Source of the DNA: [Clostridium] asparagiforme DSM 15981
Lineage (GTDB): Bacteria; Bacillota; Clostridia; Lachnospirales; Lachnospiraceae
Assembly: GCA_025149125.1 (NCBI GenBank)
Contig: CP102272.1
Coordinates: forward strand, 2,666,001-2,730,000
Direction: 5' to 3'
Length of the DNA: 64,000 nt
Shown piece after piece: positions 1 to 8,245 of the stretch. The position numbers were made by a program, and so were the translations under genes. The stretch's first letter is position 1. Each line of letters begins with the position of its first letter. The notes under the pieces were generated by a model. That model ran no database searches, was not told where the DNA came from, and worked only from the letters and a program-made list of their open reading frames with translations.

Positions 1-33
1 GCATCGGCCGATGGACGGGGATGCTGTAGGGCT

Positions 34-58
34 CTTGCGGGCTTTCTTCTCCCGCAAG
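34..58 (+). other. leader hairpin before DtxR gene
   Basis: Inverted repeat CTTGCGGG (34-41) and CCCGCAAG (51-58) ends one base before the Shine-Dalgarno AAGGAG (60-65) of the DtxR-family gene. There is no T-run, so it is not a clear terminator. It could be the end of an upstream unit or a 5' leader structure; the window starts too close to tell. Confidence 0.4.
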
Positions 59-77
59 CAAGGAGCTGGTGTGTGCA

Positions 78-458
78 ATGCCTCCGGATAAAAAACTGTA
101 CGCTTCCGGTGAGGATTACTTGGAGGCCATACTTCTTCTCCACAAGAAGATGGGCATGGTACGCTCCGTGGATGTGGCTCGGCACATGGAGGTGTCCAAG
201 CCCAGCGTGTGCCATGCGGTGGCGACCCTGCGGGACGGTGGATTTCTCACAATGGACGAGGATTATTTCCTTCACCTGACCGATGCAGGTAGGGAAGTGG
301 CCGAGCAAATCTACGAAAAGCACCGCTTCTTTACAGAAATGCTGACAAATGCTGGGGTAGACCCCATTACTGCCGAGCGGGACGCCTGCCGGATTGAGCA
401 TGTCATCAGCGAGAGTAGTTTTCAACACTTAAAAAAGACTTTGACAGAAAAGAAATAA
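78..458 (+). CDS. DtxR-family metal-dependent repressor (copy 1)
   Basis: A 126-aa cytoplasmic regulator of the DtxR/MntR family: N-terminal winged helix (about residues 10-65) and a metal-binding dimerisation domain, without the C-terminal SH3 domain of long DtxR proteins. Candidate metal ligands are visible: the SGEDYLEAI segment (Asp as in MntR), the His in EKHRFF, and the ACRIEHVIS segment, whose Cys-x2-Glu-His matches the ACRWEHVMS ligand motif of Corynebacterium DtxR. A GTG at 69 is only 3 nt from AAGGAG, so ATG 78 is preferred. It overlaps or abuts the winged-helix gene that follows. It is very close in sequence to the copies at 54.6 and 58.0 kb, with long stretches nearly identical at the base level to the 54.6-kb copy. 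It probably reads the GTTAGC-N4-GCTAAC boxes of this window (inference). Confidence 0.88.
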   Translation: MPPDKKLYASGEDYLEAILLLHKKMGMVRSVDVARHMEVSKPSVCHAVATLRDGGFLTMDEDYFLHLTDAGREVAEQIYEKHRFFTEMLTNAGVDPITAERDACRIEHVISESSFQHLKKTLTEKK

Positions 459-475
459 TGGGGGAGGTGAGACTG

Positions 476-778
476 TTGACCGGGATGGCAGTGCTGCACT
501 ATGACAATCTGTGTATAGACCCAAACCAACGCAGAGTCTATGTAAATGGTCGCGTCATAAAGATGACTACAATGGAGTTTAACATCTTGTATTATCTGGC
601 TTCACATCCCGGTTGGACTTTTACCCGAGAGCAGCTTTATCAATATGCTATGCCGGATGATTTTGCTGCTGGCCCGGAAAGCGTCACCAGCAGGATATGC
701 AAGATACGAAAAAAACTAAATATCAATGCGATTCAAACTGTATATGGATATGGCTATCGCTTTGAAAAGTATAACTGA
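476..778 (+). CDS. orphan OmpR/PhoB-type winged-helix DNA-binding protein
   Basis: About 100 aa containing only a Trans_reg_C winged helix (TTMEFNILYYLASHPG core, ending in VYGYGYRFEKY), with no receiver domain. The frame is open from ATG 458, which overlaps the TAA of the DtxR gene, but the strong GGGGGAGG (460-467) lies after that ATG. TTG 476, 8 nt downstream, is the likelier start, with ATG 485 as an alternative. It is translationally close to the DtxR gene. The same DtxR + winged-helix pairing recurs on the minus strand at 58.4-57.4 kb, so the two probably act together. With no phosphorylation site, its activity must depend on its level or on a partner. Confidence 0.75.
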   Translation: MTGMAVLHYDNLCIDPNQRRVYVNGRVIKMTTMEFNILYYLASHPGWTFTREQLYQYAMPDDFAAGPESVTSRICKIRKKLNINAIQTVYGYGYRFEKYN

Positions 779-788
779 AAATATTATA

Positions 789-830
789 AAACCCGGTCGA
801 GATCTCGTGCATGAAATCTCGACCGGGTTT
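789..830. terminator. bidirectional intrinsic terminator
   Basis: A perfect 15-bp stem pairs AAACCCGGTCGAGAT (789-803) with its complement (816-830) around a 12-nt loop. A/T runs lie on both sides. It sits between the convergent winged-helix gene and the peroxiredoxin gene. Confidence 0.85.
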
Positions 831-855
831 CTGTTATTGGAGAATAAACTTAATA

Positions 856-1527
856 TTATTTCGACTCTTTGCGGAAGCACATGAACCAGTCCAGACAATA
901 CTGATTTTCGTTCTGGTTGTCCATCCGCTCCTTGGCTACGCCGCAGCTGCCGGCGGTGGGTACGATGACATCATCGCCGGGTCGCCAGTCGGCCGGGGTG
1001 GCGCAGGCGTCGGCATCTGCCTTCTGGAGCGCCAGGACGATGCGCTTGATCTCGTCAAAGTTGCGGCCCGTGGACAGCGGATAGTACAGGATGGTTCGTA
1101 CCACGCCGTTGGGGTCGATGACAAACACCGCCCGCACCGCCTGGGTGTTGGACTGTCCCGGCTGGATCATACCGTACTTGTTGGCCACCTCCATGCGGAT
1201 ATCCTCGATGAGAGGGAAGGTCACATTGATGTGTTTCTTGCCGTTCCACTCCAGCTCCTGGATCTTCCGCAGCCAGGCAATGTGGGAATAGATAGAGTCC
1301 ACCGAAAGCCCCACCAGCTCAGTATTGAGCGCCTTGAACTCGTCGATCATAGAGCCAAAGGTCATAAACTCCGTGGTGCAGACCGGGGTGAAATCCGCGG
1401 GATGGGAGAAGAGGATCACCCATTTGCCGGCGTAATCCTCCGGGAATTTGATAGGGCCCTGCGTAGTGACAGCCTCGAAGGACGGGGCCTTGTCGCCAAT
1501 AAGAGGTATTCTGTTTTCCTGATCCAT
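856..1527 (-). CDS. peroxiredoxin, AhpC/Prx6 type
   Basis: A 223-aa thiol peroxidase that reduces H2O2 or organic peroxides. The thioredoxin-fold active site is PVCTTE with peroxidatic Cys50, preceded by FSHPADFTP. The length and long C-terminal arm match the Prx6 subgroup. Extra cysteines near the C-terminus (ADACATP, AGSCGVAK, YCLDWFMC) could act as resolving residues, as in archaeal Prx6-like enzymes. AAGGGAG lies upstream of ATG 1527. It follows the siderophore importer on the same strand about 90 bp after the binding-protein gene, so it may be part of that operon. Coupling a peroxidase to iron import would limit Fenton damage (inference). Confidence 0.9.
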   Translation of the reverse strand: MDQENRIPLIGDKAPSFEAVTTQGPIKFPEDYAGKWVILFSHPADFTPVCTTEFMTFGSMIDEFKALNTELVGLSVDSIYSHIAWLRKIQELEWNGKKHINVTFPLIEDIRMEVANKYGMIQPGQSNTQAVRAVFVIDPNGVVRTILYYPLSTGRNFDEIKRIVLALQKADADACATPADWRPGDDVIVPTAGSCGVAKERMDNQNENQYCLDWFMCFRKESK

Positions 1528-1617
1528 GGTATGCGCTCCCTTTGTTAGCAGTCAAGTTGGATGAAAACGATATATGAGTTCTTTGGAGAAAGGCCGTAAT
1601 ACTCTACTGAAACAGCG

Positions 1618-2643
1618 TTAACCCAGCAGCTCGCTCTCCAGATCCTGCAGCATGATGTCCAGTGCGGTGATACCGCCCTCGGCAGTGTACCACACGGCGG
1701 GGTGAGCCAGATAGATGAGATGGCCGTTCTTGTAGGCCTCAGTGCCCATCACCAGCTCATTTTCCATAATATCCTGCGCCAGCTGCGCGCCGTCAGTGCC
1801 GATGGCGGCATCCCGGTCCATAACGAAGATGTAGTCGGGGTTTTTGTCCACGATGAACTCGAACGAAGCTTCATTACCGTGGGTGGAGGTATCGATGTTG
1901 GCGTCCACACCGATGTTCTCAAAGCCGACTTCCACGCCGATAATGGAGCAGCGGCCATCGTTGCCCAGCACATTGAAGCTGCCGCTGGTACACATACCCA
2001 CGATGGCAGTCTGGCCCTCGGAGACGGCCTGGAGAGCGGTGATACGGGCATCGAAGTCAGCCATCAGTTCATCCACCTTATCCTCCAGGCCGAACATGGA
2101 GGCGATGGTGGTAGCATTCTGTCGCACGCTCTCTACCACGCCAAGTTCGGTATCCGTGGCCAGATAGACCACGGGAGCGATCTCGCTGAGGGCGTCGTAA
2201 CTGGAGGAAAGGCGACCGCCGATGAAGATGACGTCCGGCTCACAAGCCATGACAGCCTCCAGATCGGCTTCCTTGATGGTGCCCAGGTTGGCGATATCGT
2301 CATTGATGTAGTCCTGGAGGTACTCCAGGCTGGTGGAGGCGGTGCCCACCACCCGGTCGCCCACGCCAAGGGCGTTCAGAATGTCCAGGGACGCCATATC
2401 CAGGATAGCGATGCGCTGGGGATCGTAAGGCACTTCCAGCTCCGCCGCCTCCTTGTTGGCATTGAGGCTGGTGATGGTCACGGACTCGGGGGTCTCGTTG
2501 TTCTGTGTTTCTTCACTGGACTGGCTGCTGCTGGGCGAGGAGGTATTCTCGGAAGAATCGCCGCCGTTCTGCGCAGAGCAGGCCATAAGGCTCAGGGCCA
2601 TCACACCGGCCAGGGCAAGAGAAAGCATCTTTTTCATGTTCAT
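1618..2643 (-). CDS. siderophore ABC transporter, substrate-binding lipoprotein (YclQ/FatB-like)
   Basis: A 341-aa extracytoplasmic binding protein of the TroA/FepB superfamily. It has a lipoprotein signal with lipobox SLMAC (Cys22), a Ser/Glu/Asn-rich linker to about residue 50, and a PeripBP_2 fold beginning VPYDPQRIAILDMASLDILNA. AAGGAG lies 9 nt before ATG 2643. It is the last transport gene in the order permease-permease-ATPase-binding protein, the same order as Bacillus subtilis yclNOPQ (a petrobactin-type catecholate importer). The substrate is therefore likely a ferric catecholate siderophore. The exact ligand cannot be read from sequence. Confidence 0.88.
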   Translation of the reverse strand: MNMKKMLSLALAGVMALSLMACSAQNGGDSSENTSSPSSSQSSEETQNNETPESVTITSLNANKEAAELEVPYDPQRIAILDMASLDILNALGVGDRVVGTASTSLEYLQDYINDDIANLGTIKEADLEAVMACEPDVIFIGGRLSSSYDALSEIAPVVYLATDTELGVVESVRQNATTIASMFGLEDKVDELMADFDARITALQAVSEGQTAIVGMCTSGSFNVLGNDGRCSIIGVEVGFENIGVDANIDTSTHGNEASFEFIVDKNPDYIFVMDRDAAIGTDGAQLAQDIMENELVMGTEAYKNGHLIYLAHPAVWYTAEGGITALDIMLQDLESELLG

Positions 2644-2683
2644 TTTTGGTTACTCCTTTTCTGAAAAGTACTGAAAATAAGGG

Positions 2684-3442
2684 TCAATAGTAGATGGACA
2701 GTGGCTTACCTGCAATGGTCAGGATCTCAAAGTCCACCTGATAGATCTGCGACAGATTCTCTTTCGTCATCACCTCCTCCACAGTGCCGAACTTGGCGAT
2801 TTTTCCGTCCTTGAAGGCACAGATGTAATCAGAATAGAATGCCGCATAATTGATCTCATGCAGCACCAAAATCACCGTCTTCCCCAGCTCGTCGCAGAGG
2901 CGGCGGACGATTTTCATCATATTGGTGGCGTGGTAGATGTCCAGGTTGTTGGTGGGCTCGTCCAGCAGCACATACTCGGTGTCCTGGGCGATGACCATAG
3001 CGATCAGAGCCCGCTGCCGCTGGCCGCCGGAGAGTTCGTCGATGAAGCGATCCTGGAACTCCTCCAGTTCCATGTAGTGAATAGCCCGGTCGATAATCTT
3101 CTGATCCTCTGGGGTGACCCGGTTGCCCGAATAGGGAAAGCGCCCGAAGGTCACCAGCTCCCGCACAGTCAGCTTCATCTGGATGTTATTGGACTGGGTC
3201 AGGATGGCAAGACGCTTGGAGAGCTCCTTACTTTTCCATTTGCCAATGTCCTTGCCCTCAAAGTCTACCAGTCCGCTGTCGTGGGCAATCAGCCGGGAGA
3301 TCATGCCCATGACGGTGGACTTGCCCGCGCCGTTGGGGCCGATCAGGGAAATCACCTTGCCCTTGGGAATGGCGAAGCTCACGCCGTCCACCACGGTTTT
3401 CCCGTCATACTGTTTTGTCAATTCTTGTACACGCATGGTCAC
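2684..3442 (-). CDS. siderophore ABC transporter ATP-binding protein (YclP-like)
   Basis: A 252-aa FepC-type nucleotide-binding protein. Walker A GPNGAGKST is near residue 36, signature LSGGQRQRA near 138, Walker B VLLDEPTNNLD near 158, and the switch His in VLHEINYA near 194. It energises uptake through the two permeases encoded just upstream. Its start overlaps the end of the second permease gene by 4 nt, indicating translational coupling. The binding-protein gene follows after 40 bp. Confidence 0.92.
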   Translation of the reverse strand: MTMRVQELTKQYDGKTVVDGVSFAIPKGKVISLIGPNGAGKSTVMGMISRLIAHDSGLVDFEGKDIGKWKSKELSKRLAILTQSNNIQMKLTVRELVTFGRFPYSGNRVTPEDQKIIDRAIHYMELEEFQDRFIDELSGGQRQRALIAMVIAQDTEYVLLDEPTNNLDIYHATNMMKIVRRLCDELGKTVILVLHEINYAAFYSDYICAFKDGKIAKFGTVEEVMTKENLSQIYQVDFEILTIAGKPLSIYY

Positions 3443-4416
3443 ACCTTCTTTCTTGTCAGGAGGAGGTAGAGGAAGTAAAGACCGCCGCCCACGGTGATGA
3501 ACACGCTCACCGGCACGGAATAGGAATACACATGCTCGACGATGAGCTGCCCGCCCACCAGCACGATCATGCCAAACAGGGCCGAACCCAGCACCAGCTG
3601 GGTGTGGCGGAAGGTCTTGAGGAGCTGCCGAGACAGGTTGGCGATGATGAGCCCCAAAAAGGAGATGGGTCCCACCATGGCGGTGGCCACGGCGATGCAG
3701 AGGGTAACGCCCAGCAGCAGGCGGCGAATGCAGCGGTCATAGTCCACGCCCAGGTTGATGGCCTGCTCCTTGCCCAATGTCAGCACATCCAGCAAGGCCA
3801 GCTCCCTGCGCAGAGCGAAGATGACACTTGCCAGAAGAATCAGGGAAAAGACGATGATCTCGGAATTGATATTGCTGAAGCTTGCCACCAAGGTATTCAG
3901 CAGACTATCGTACTCATTGGGGTCCATCACTCGGGTCAGCGTCGTTTGAATGCTGCCAAAGAAGGAGGTCAGTACTGTACCCACCAGCAGCACATACAGC
4001 ACATTATGCTTTGTCTTTTTGAAGATCCAGCTGTAGATTACTGTGGCGGCGATACCCATGAGCACCACATCCACTGCAAAGGACAGATTGGCGTTGGAGG
4101 CCACCACGCTGGCAGATCCAAGAAAGAACACCACCGCTGTATGGATGAGGGTATAGAGGGAATTCATCCCCAGCAGGCAGGGAGTCACGATGGTGTTGTT
4201 GATGATGGACTGGAACACGATGGACGCTCCGCCAATGGCAAAGGCCGTGATCAGCATGACGATGAGCTTGGGGGTACGGATCTTCATGGCGTAGGCCAGA
4301 AGCTTGGGATTAGAAAAGTTGACATTCACCAACATATATCCTGCCGCACAAAGAAGAACAATCGCAGCCAGGATCAGGAGTTTGCGCCGGTTGGCGCGCA
4401 CGGCAGCGGTGTTCAC
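3439..4416 (-). CDS. siderophore ABC transporter permease (YclO-like)
   Basis: A 325-aa FecCD-family permease with about nine or ten hydrophobic segments. The family coupling-loop region is visible as GPISFLGLIIANLSRQLL. It pairs with the 353-aa permease encoded immediately upstream to form the membrane channel. The genes overlap by 4 nt on each side (upstream permease and downstream ATPase), as in a tightly coupled operon. The second position in the operon matches YclO. Confidence 0.9.
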   Translation of the reverse strand: MNTAAVRANRRKLLILAAIVLLCAAGYMLVNVNFSNPKLLAYAMKIRTPKLIVMLITAFAIGGASIVFQSIINNTIVTPCLLGMNSLYTLIHTAVVFFLGSASVVASNANLSFAVDVVLMGIAATVIYSWIFKKTKHNVLYVLLVGTVLTSFFGSIQTTLTRVMDPNEYDSLLNTLVASFSNINSEIIVFSLILLASVIFALRRELALLDVLTLGKEQAINLGVDYDRCIRRLLLGVTLCIAVATAMVGPISFLGLIIANLSRQLLKTFRHTQLVLGSALFGMIVLVGGQLIVEHVYSYSVPVSVFITVGGGLYFLYLLLTRKKV

Positions 4417-5474
4417 TGGTCCGCACCTCCCTTCAGATTAGGCACAGCGGAGCAGCAGCCTGTTCCGGCGCTGCCCAGACGGATGGCTTTTCGGCCGTGC
4501 TTGAGCCGGTAAAAGAGCAGGCCGATAAAGATCAGGCTTCCCAGAATGCCCACGATCAGCTCGATGGGCAGCTCGTAGGGGGCGATTACGATCCGGCCGA
4601 TCATGTCGCACACCAGCACGAAAATGGCGCCGAACAGAGCGGTATCCACCAGCGTGCCACGGATCTTGTCTCCCTTGTACATGGCCACCACATTGGGCAC
4701 GATCAGTCCGATGTAGGAGATGGAACCAACCACCACCACAATGCTGGCGGTGATCATGGCAGCGATGGTGAGCCCGGAAAAGAGGACCAGGTTGTACGGG
4801 ACACCCAGGTTCTTGGAAAAATCCTTGCCCAGTCCCACAATGTTGAAATGGTTGGCGAAGAGGAAGGCCAGCACCACCAGCGGAACCGTCAGCCAGACGA
4901 TCTCATACCGGCCTTTCAGCACCAGCGAGAAGTGGCCCACCAGCCAGGAGGACAGAGCTTGGGTCATCTCATATTTGTAAGCCAGATAGTTGGTAATGCC
5001 GCCGATGACATTGCCGAACATGATGCCCACCAGAGGGACCATCACCACATCCTTGAACTGGATGCGCTGAATGAACCAGACGAAGATCCAGGTGCCCAGA
5101 ATCGCCGTGGCAAAGGCGAAGATAGCCCTGCTCCATAGGGTGGAGGCCGGCATAAACAGCAGAGCCAGCAGGATGCCGAACTGCGCCGAGGAAATTGTCG
5201 CGCCGGTGGTGGGCGACACAAATTTGTTGCTGCACAGCTGCTGCATGATGAGCCCCGCCACGCTCATGCCGATGCCGGTACACAAAATGGCCAGCAGACG
5301 GGGCAGCCGGGAGATGATGAAAATCTCCAGCTGCTCAAAATTGCCTGCCAGAAGCTCGCCCGGCGTCAGATCGATCACACCTACAAACAGCGAGCAGCAG
5401 GACAAGACAAGCAACAGAGCCAAGAGAACTATGGTAGAACGATACGGTCTGATACAATCCTCCCCTTTCTTCAA
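4413..5474 (-). CDS. siderophore ABC transporter permease (YclN-like)
   Basis: A FecCD-family permease with family motifs VGVIDLTPGELL near the N-terminus and GSISYIGLIVPNVVAM in the coupling region. The start is uncertain. The frame opens at TTG 5474, right next to the iron box and without a Shine-Dalgarno upstream. The clear GGGGAGG (5465-5459) lies inside that extension, which suggests a downstream, possibly non-canonical start near IRPYRSTIV (codon ATC at 5453). The C-terminus is long and ends in a Gly/Cys-rich tail. It is the first gene of the yclNOPQ-like operon and is preceded by the box at 5473-5500, a hairpin with a T-run, and a sigma-A type promoter. Confidence 0.87.
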   Translation of the reverse strand: MKKGEDCIRPYRSTIVLLALLLVLSCCSLFVGVIDLTPGELLAGNFEQLEIFIISRLPRLLAILCTGIGMSVAGLIMQQLCSNKFVSPTTGATISSAQFGILLALLFMPASTLWSRAIFAFATAILGTWIFVWFIQRIQFKDVVMVPLVGIMFGNVIGGITNYLAYKYEMTQALSSWLVGHFSLVLKGRYEIVWLTVPLVVLAFLFANHFNIVGLGKDFSKNLGVPYNLVLFSGLTIAAMITASIVVVVGSISYIGLIVPNVVAMYKGDKIRGTLVDTALFGAIFVLVCDMIGRIVIAPYELPIELIVGILGSLIFIGLLFYRLKHGRKAIRLGSAGTGCCSAVPNLKGGADQ

Positions 5475-5500
5475 TACGGTTAGCTATGGCTAACCGTATT
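5473..5500. promoter_or_regulatory. DtxR-type iron box, siderophore importer
   Basis: A perfect palindrome with 12-bp arms: AATACGGTTAGC (5473-5484), TATG, GCTAACCGTATT (5489-5500). The core GTTAGC-N4-GCTAAC is the motif repeated through the window and resembles the DtxR/IdeR box. It lies between the leader hairpin and the first permease codon. Confidence 0.8.
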
Positions 5501-5557
5501 GTAAAAAACGATGCGCAGCGGCGATTGGACTTACCATGCATCACGCACTGCGCATCG
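5501..5557 (-). terminator. leader terminator/attenuator of siderophore operon
   Basis: On the minus strand CGATGCGCAG and CTGCGCATCG (plus-strand arms 5548-5557 and 5509-5518) form a 10-bp stem followed directly by six T residues. The predicted transcription start of the promoter at 5565-5594 falls at about 5558, the first base of the stem. The unit therefore reads promoter - hairpin - T-run - iron box - permease gene. It is either an attenuator or a very short promoter-terminator RNA. Confidence 0.6.
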
Positions 5558-5564
5558 TGAGTGT

Positions 5565-5594
5565 ATTATAGCACACGGAGTTAGTCGTGTGCAA
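5565..5594 (-). promoter_or_regulatory. promoter of siderophore importer operon
   Basis: The minus strand reads TTGCAC (5594-5589), an 18-bp spacer, then TATAAT (5570-5565). It is the only good promoter between the convergent end of the P-type ATPase gene and the importer. A CTAACT half-site lies in the spacer. Confidence 0.65.
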
Positions 5595-5637
5595 CCACGC
5601 AAAAAGCACAAGCTACCAAGCGGAAAGGATTCTTTTT

Positions 5638-7752
5638 TTATCCATTATGCGAATTGTTGCCCCGAGCGGACTGCGTCTGAGCAGTCAGCCGGCCCATGCT
5701 CCGCAGGCTGACGCCCAGGGTGGAGAGATTGTGCAGCGTGGCAGAGGTGGCGGGCGGCAGAACACCGGCCACACCAAGGGCAATCAGGGTGCCGTTGAAG
5801 CCGATAACGAAGCGGTAGTTGGAGTGGATGCGCGCCATCAGCGCCATGGCGATCCGGCGCAGCTCTACCAGTTCCCAGAGACTGTCGGCAGCGATGGTGA
5901 TGTCCGCGATTTCCCGGGCGATGGCGGCCCCGTCGCTGATGGCGATGCCCGCATCCGCCTCGGACAGGGCCGGCGAGTCGTTGATGCCGTCGCCCACCAT
6001 CAGGACAGTATGTCCCTCCCGGCGCAGCCGGGCCACATAGTCCGCCTTATCCGCCGGCAGTACCTCGGCGCGAAACGCGTCTACCCCCACTTGCAGGGCG
6101 ATGGCCTCGGCGGTGCGGCGGCTGTCTCCGGTAAGCATGACGGTACTGGTGATCCCCAGGGCGCGGAGGGCGGATAGGACTTCCTTCGCCTCCTCACGCA
6201 GCGGGTCGGAGATGCAGATCACAGCGGCAAGCTGTCCCCCCACCGCCAGATACAGGTGGGAATACTCCGGCGGCAGGGCGTCAAAGCGTTCTTGCTCGCC
6301 CTCCGGAATGATGCAGCTCTCATCCTCAAAGACAAAGTGGGCGCTGCCGATGAGGACCCGCTCCTCATCGACGGTGCTGGCGATGCCGTGGGCCACCAGA
6401 TACTCCACCTTGGAGTGGTACTCCTCATGACGCAGGCCCCGGCGTTTGGCCTCCTCCACCACGGCGTTGGCCATGGAATGTGGGAAGTGTTCCTCCAGAC
6501 AGGCAGCCAGCCGCAGCATTTCGGCTTCCTCTTTGCCGCCGAAGGACACCACCTGAGCCACCCGGGGACAGGCGTGGGTCAGGGTGCCGGTCTTGTCGAA
6601 AACGATGGTGTCGGCCGCAGCCACCGCCTCCAGGAACTTGCCGCCCTTGACAGTGATATGGGCCCGTCCCGCCTCCCGCATGGCGGAGAGGACGGCCAGA
6701 GGCATAGCCAGTTTCAATGCGCAGGAGAAGTCCACCATCAGCACCGACAAAGCCCGTGCCACATTCCGGGTGAGGACGAAGCTCAGCAGACTCCCTATAA
6801 AGGTATAGGGCACCAGCTTGTCCGCCAGATTGGCAGCCTTGCTCTCAGCCTCCGACTTCATCTGCTCCGACTGCTCAATCATGTGAACGATTTGGTCATA
6901 GCGGCTCTGACCGGAGGCCTGCTTCACCTCCAGCACACACTCACCCTCCTCCACCACAGTGCCGGCATAGACTGCGCCTCCGGGGCGCTTGGGTACCGGG
7001 ATGGACTCGCCGGTGAGGGACGCCTGATTGACGGTGACCTCCCCCTCCAGCACCAGACCGTCCACGGGGACGATGCCTCCGGCGCGGACGACTACCGCAT
7101 CCCCCGGCTGGATCTGGGACACAGGAACCAGCACTTCGCCCTGGGCTGTGCGCAGCCAGACCCGGTCCACATTCAGCGACATGCACCGGGCCAGATCCGC
7201 CACAGATTTCTTCCTTGTCCACTCCTCCAGCAGCTCACCCACCTCCAGCAGGAACATGACGGTGCCGGCGGTATCAAAGTCGCCCCGGAACGCCGAGATG
7301 GAAATGGACAGGGCGTCCAGCAGTTCCACCTTGACGCGGCGGCGCAGCAGGCAGCCCATGCCCCGCCGCACAAAGGGGACCATGTGCCAGAGTATGCGGG
7401 CAAGGCGCAGCGGAGGCGGGAGAAACAGGGTGCAGGCGGCCTTGCACACCACCTTTGCCACCAGCTTCTCCTCAAATTCCCGGTTCAGCGCCCGGCTGCT
7501 GTGGGCGGGCAGCGCGGTGGTCTGCTCCGCCTCCTGCCAGGAAAAATGCCGAATTTCGTTCAGCACGGCTTGGCGAGTCCCATCGTAGTACAGGATGACG
7601 CAGCAGGTTCGCTCATGGACGGTGACCTGTCGGCACCATGATTTTCCCTGAATCCATGCCTCCAGCAGATCCGCCTGAGCGAGTGTCATTTGTTTTTGCC
7701 GCAGCCGGAACCGGATGCGCCCCCGGCTTTCGTGCAATATGGTTGCGTTCAT
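5638..7752 (-). CDS. P1B-type heavy-metal ATPase, FezB-like
   Basis: A 704-aa metal-pumping P-type ATPase. The N-terminus has a basic motif ESRGRIRFRL (residues 7-16) instead of a CxxC metal-binding domain. Next come TGES (247-250), SCALKLAMP in the transport membrane helix (343-351) in place of the usual CPC, DKTGT (386-390, phosphorylated Asp), and GDGINDSPAL in the hinge. An Arg-rich N-terminus with an SC-type transport motif is, as I recall, characteristic of the P1B-6 group, which includes FezB of ferrosome iron-storage organelles. GTG 7767 is in the ribosome-binding site, so ATG 7752 (AAGGAGG, 5 nt) is the start. It follows the 26-aa and 90-aa genes in one operon. Fe(II) loading of an intracellular vesicle, or Fe/Mn efflux, are the main possibilities. 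Confidence 0.85.
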   Translation of the reverse strand: MNATILHESRGRIRFRLRQKQMTLAQADLLEAWIQGKSWCRQVTVHERTCCVILYYDGTRQAVLNEIRHFSWQEAEQTTALPAHSSRALNREFEEKLVAKVVCKAACTLFLPPPLRLARILWHMVPFVRRGMGCLLRRRVKVELLDALSISISAFRGDFDTAGTVMFLLEVGELLEEWTRKKSVADLARCMSLNVDRVWLRTAQGEVLVPVSQIQPGDAVVVRAGGIVPVDGLVLEGEVTVNQASLTGESIPVPKRPGGAVYAGTVVEEGECVLEVKQASGQSRYDQIVHMIEQSEQMKSEAESKAANLADKLVPYTFIGSLLSFVLTRNVARALSVLMVDFSCALKLAMPLAVLSAMREAGRAHITVKGGKFLEAVAAADTIVFDKTGTLTHACPRVAQVVSFGGKEEAEMLRLAACLEEHFPHSMANAVVEEAKRRGLRHEEYHSKVEYLVAHGIASTVDEERVLIGSAHFVFEDESCIIPEGEQERFDALPPEYSHLYLAVGGQLAAVICISDPLREEAKEVLSALRALGITSTVMLTGDSRRTAEAIALQVGVDAFRAEVLPADKADYVARLRREGHTVLMVGDGINDSPALSEADAGIAISDGAAIAREIADITIAADSLWELVELRRIAMALMARIHSNYRFVIGFNGTLIALGVAGVLPPATSATLHNLSTLGVSLRSMGRLTAQTQSARGNNSHNG

Positions 7753-7771
7753 AGGTTCCTCCTTCACGAAA

Positions 7772-7797
7772 AGAGGGAGCCGCTGGCGGCTCCCTCT
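7772..7797 (-). terminator. hairpin between the 90-aa gene and the P-type ATPase
   Basis: AGAGGGAGCCG (7772-7782) and CGGCTCCCTCT (7787-7797) form an 11-bp stem, followed on the minus strand by TTTTC and then by the AAGGAGG of the ATPase gene. It is probably a partial terminator that lowers ATPase expression relative to the small membrane proteins. Confidence 0.6.
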
Positions 7798-7804
7798 GGG
7801 TCAA

Positions 7805-8077
7805 TCAGGCTTCTTCGCTCTCCAGATTGGCAGCGGCGGCTTCCTCCGCTTCCTTCGCAGCCCGGTCCTCATTCAGCTCCTTGGCGGAGGCCAGAATGTC
7901 CGCGGCGTTTTCCTGCACCGTGGTCACAGTCCCCATGACCGAGTCCTTCATCCGCAGGCCGGCGGCCGTGACATGGACATAGGCTTTCTTGGCGTCCTTG
8001 CTGGACAGCAGCTTGATGCCAAAAGAACCAAACAACGCACCACCCGCAAAGCAGGCAAGTTTCGTATAAACGCTCAT
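7805..8077 (-). CDS. small Gly-zipper membrane protein, DUF6110/FezA-like
   Basis: A 90-aa protein. A hydrophobic N-terminal segment holds GGALFGSFG (about residues 12-20, glycine-zipper spacing), followed by KLLSSKDAKKAYVHVTAAGL and a soluble tail rich in Ala and Glu. I recognise this as DUF6110-like. Such proteins sit beside P1B ATPases in Firmicutes. The layout recalls FezA, the small membrane protein encoded before FezB in Clostridioides difficile (from memory, not checked by alignment). It lies between the 26-aa gene and the ATPase on the same strand. Confidence 0.72.
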   Translation of the reverse strand: MSVYTKLACFAGGALFGSFGIKLLSSKDAKKAYVHVTAAGLRMKDSVMGTVTTVQENAADILASAKELNEDRAAKEAEEAAAANLESEEA

Positions 8078-8095
8078 TGTGATCCTTCCTTTCCC

Positions 8096-8176
8096 TTATT
8101 TCCGTTTGTAGCCGGTGACCATGACCATAATCATGCAGATCACAGCGCCCCACGCCCAAAAACGATGCTGTTTCAT
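8096..8176 (-). CDS. 26-aa single-span membrane peptide
   Basis: A short ORF that normal gene callers miss: ATG 8176 with AAAGGAG at 8-nt spacing and TAA ending at 8096. The peptide begins MKQHRFWAWG, continues with a hydrophobic stretch rich in Ile, Met and Val, and ends TGYKRK, so it is a single membrane span with basic ends. It precedes the 90-aa protein by 18 bp and shares its strand. The good ribosome-binding site and position suggest it is a real component of the P1B-ATPase locus. Confidence 0.65.
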   Translation of the reverse strand: MKQHRFWAWGAVICMIMVMVTGYKRK

Positions 8177-8245
8177 CGCTGTCACTCCTTTGAATGCTTT
8201 GGAATGTCTGATTATTGTAGCAGAAAAGGTGGGTGTTTGTCGCTG

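Noticed and set aside
3415..5138. Plus-strand frames of 365 and 213 aa opposite the siderophore permeases
   Set aside because: His/Gln/Asp-rich antisense frames over two FecCD permease genes with clear family motifs.
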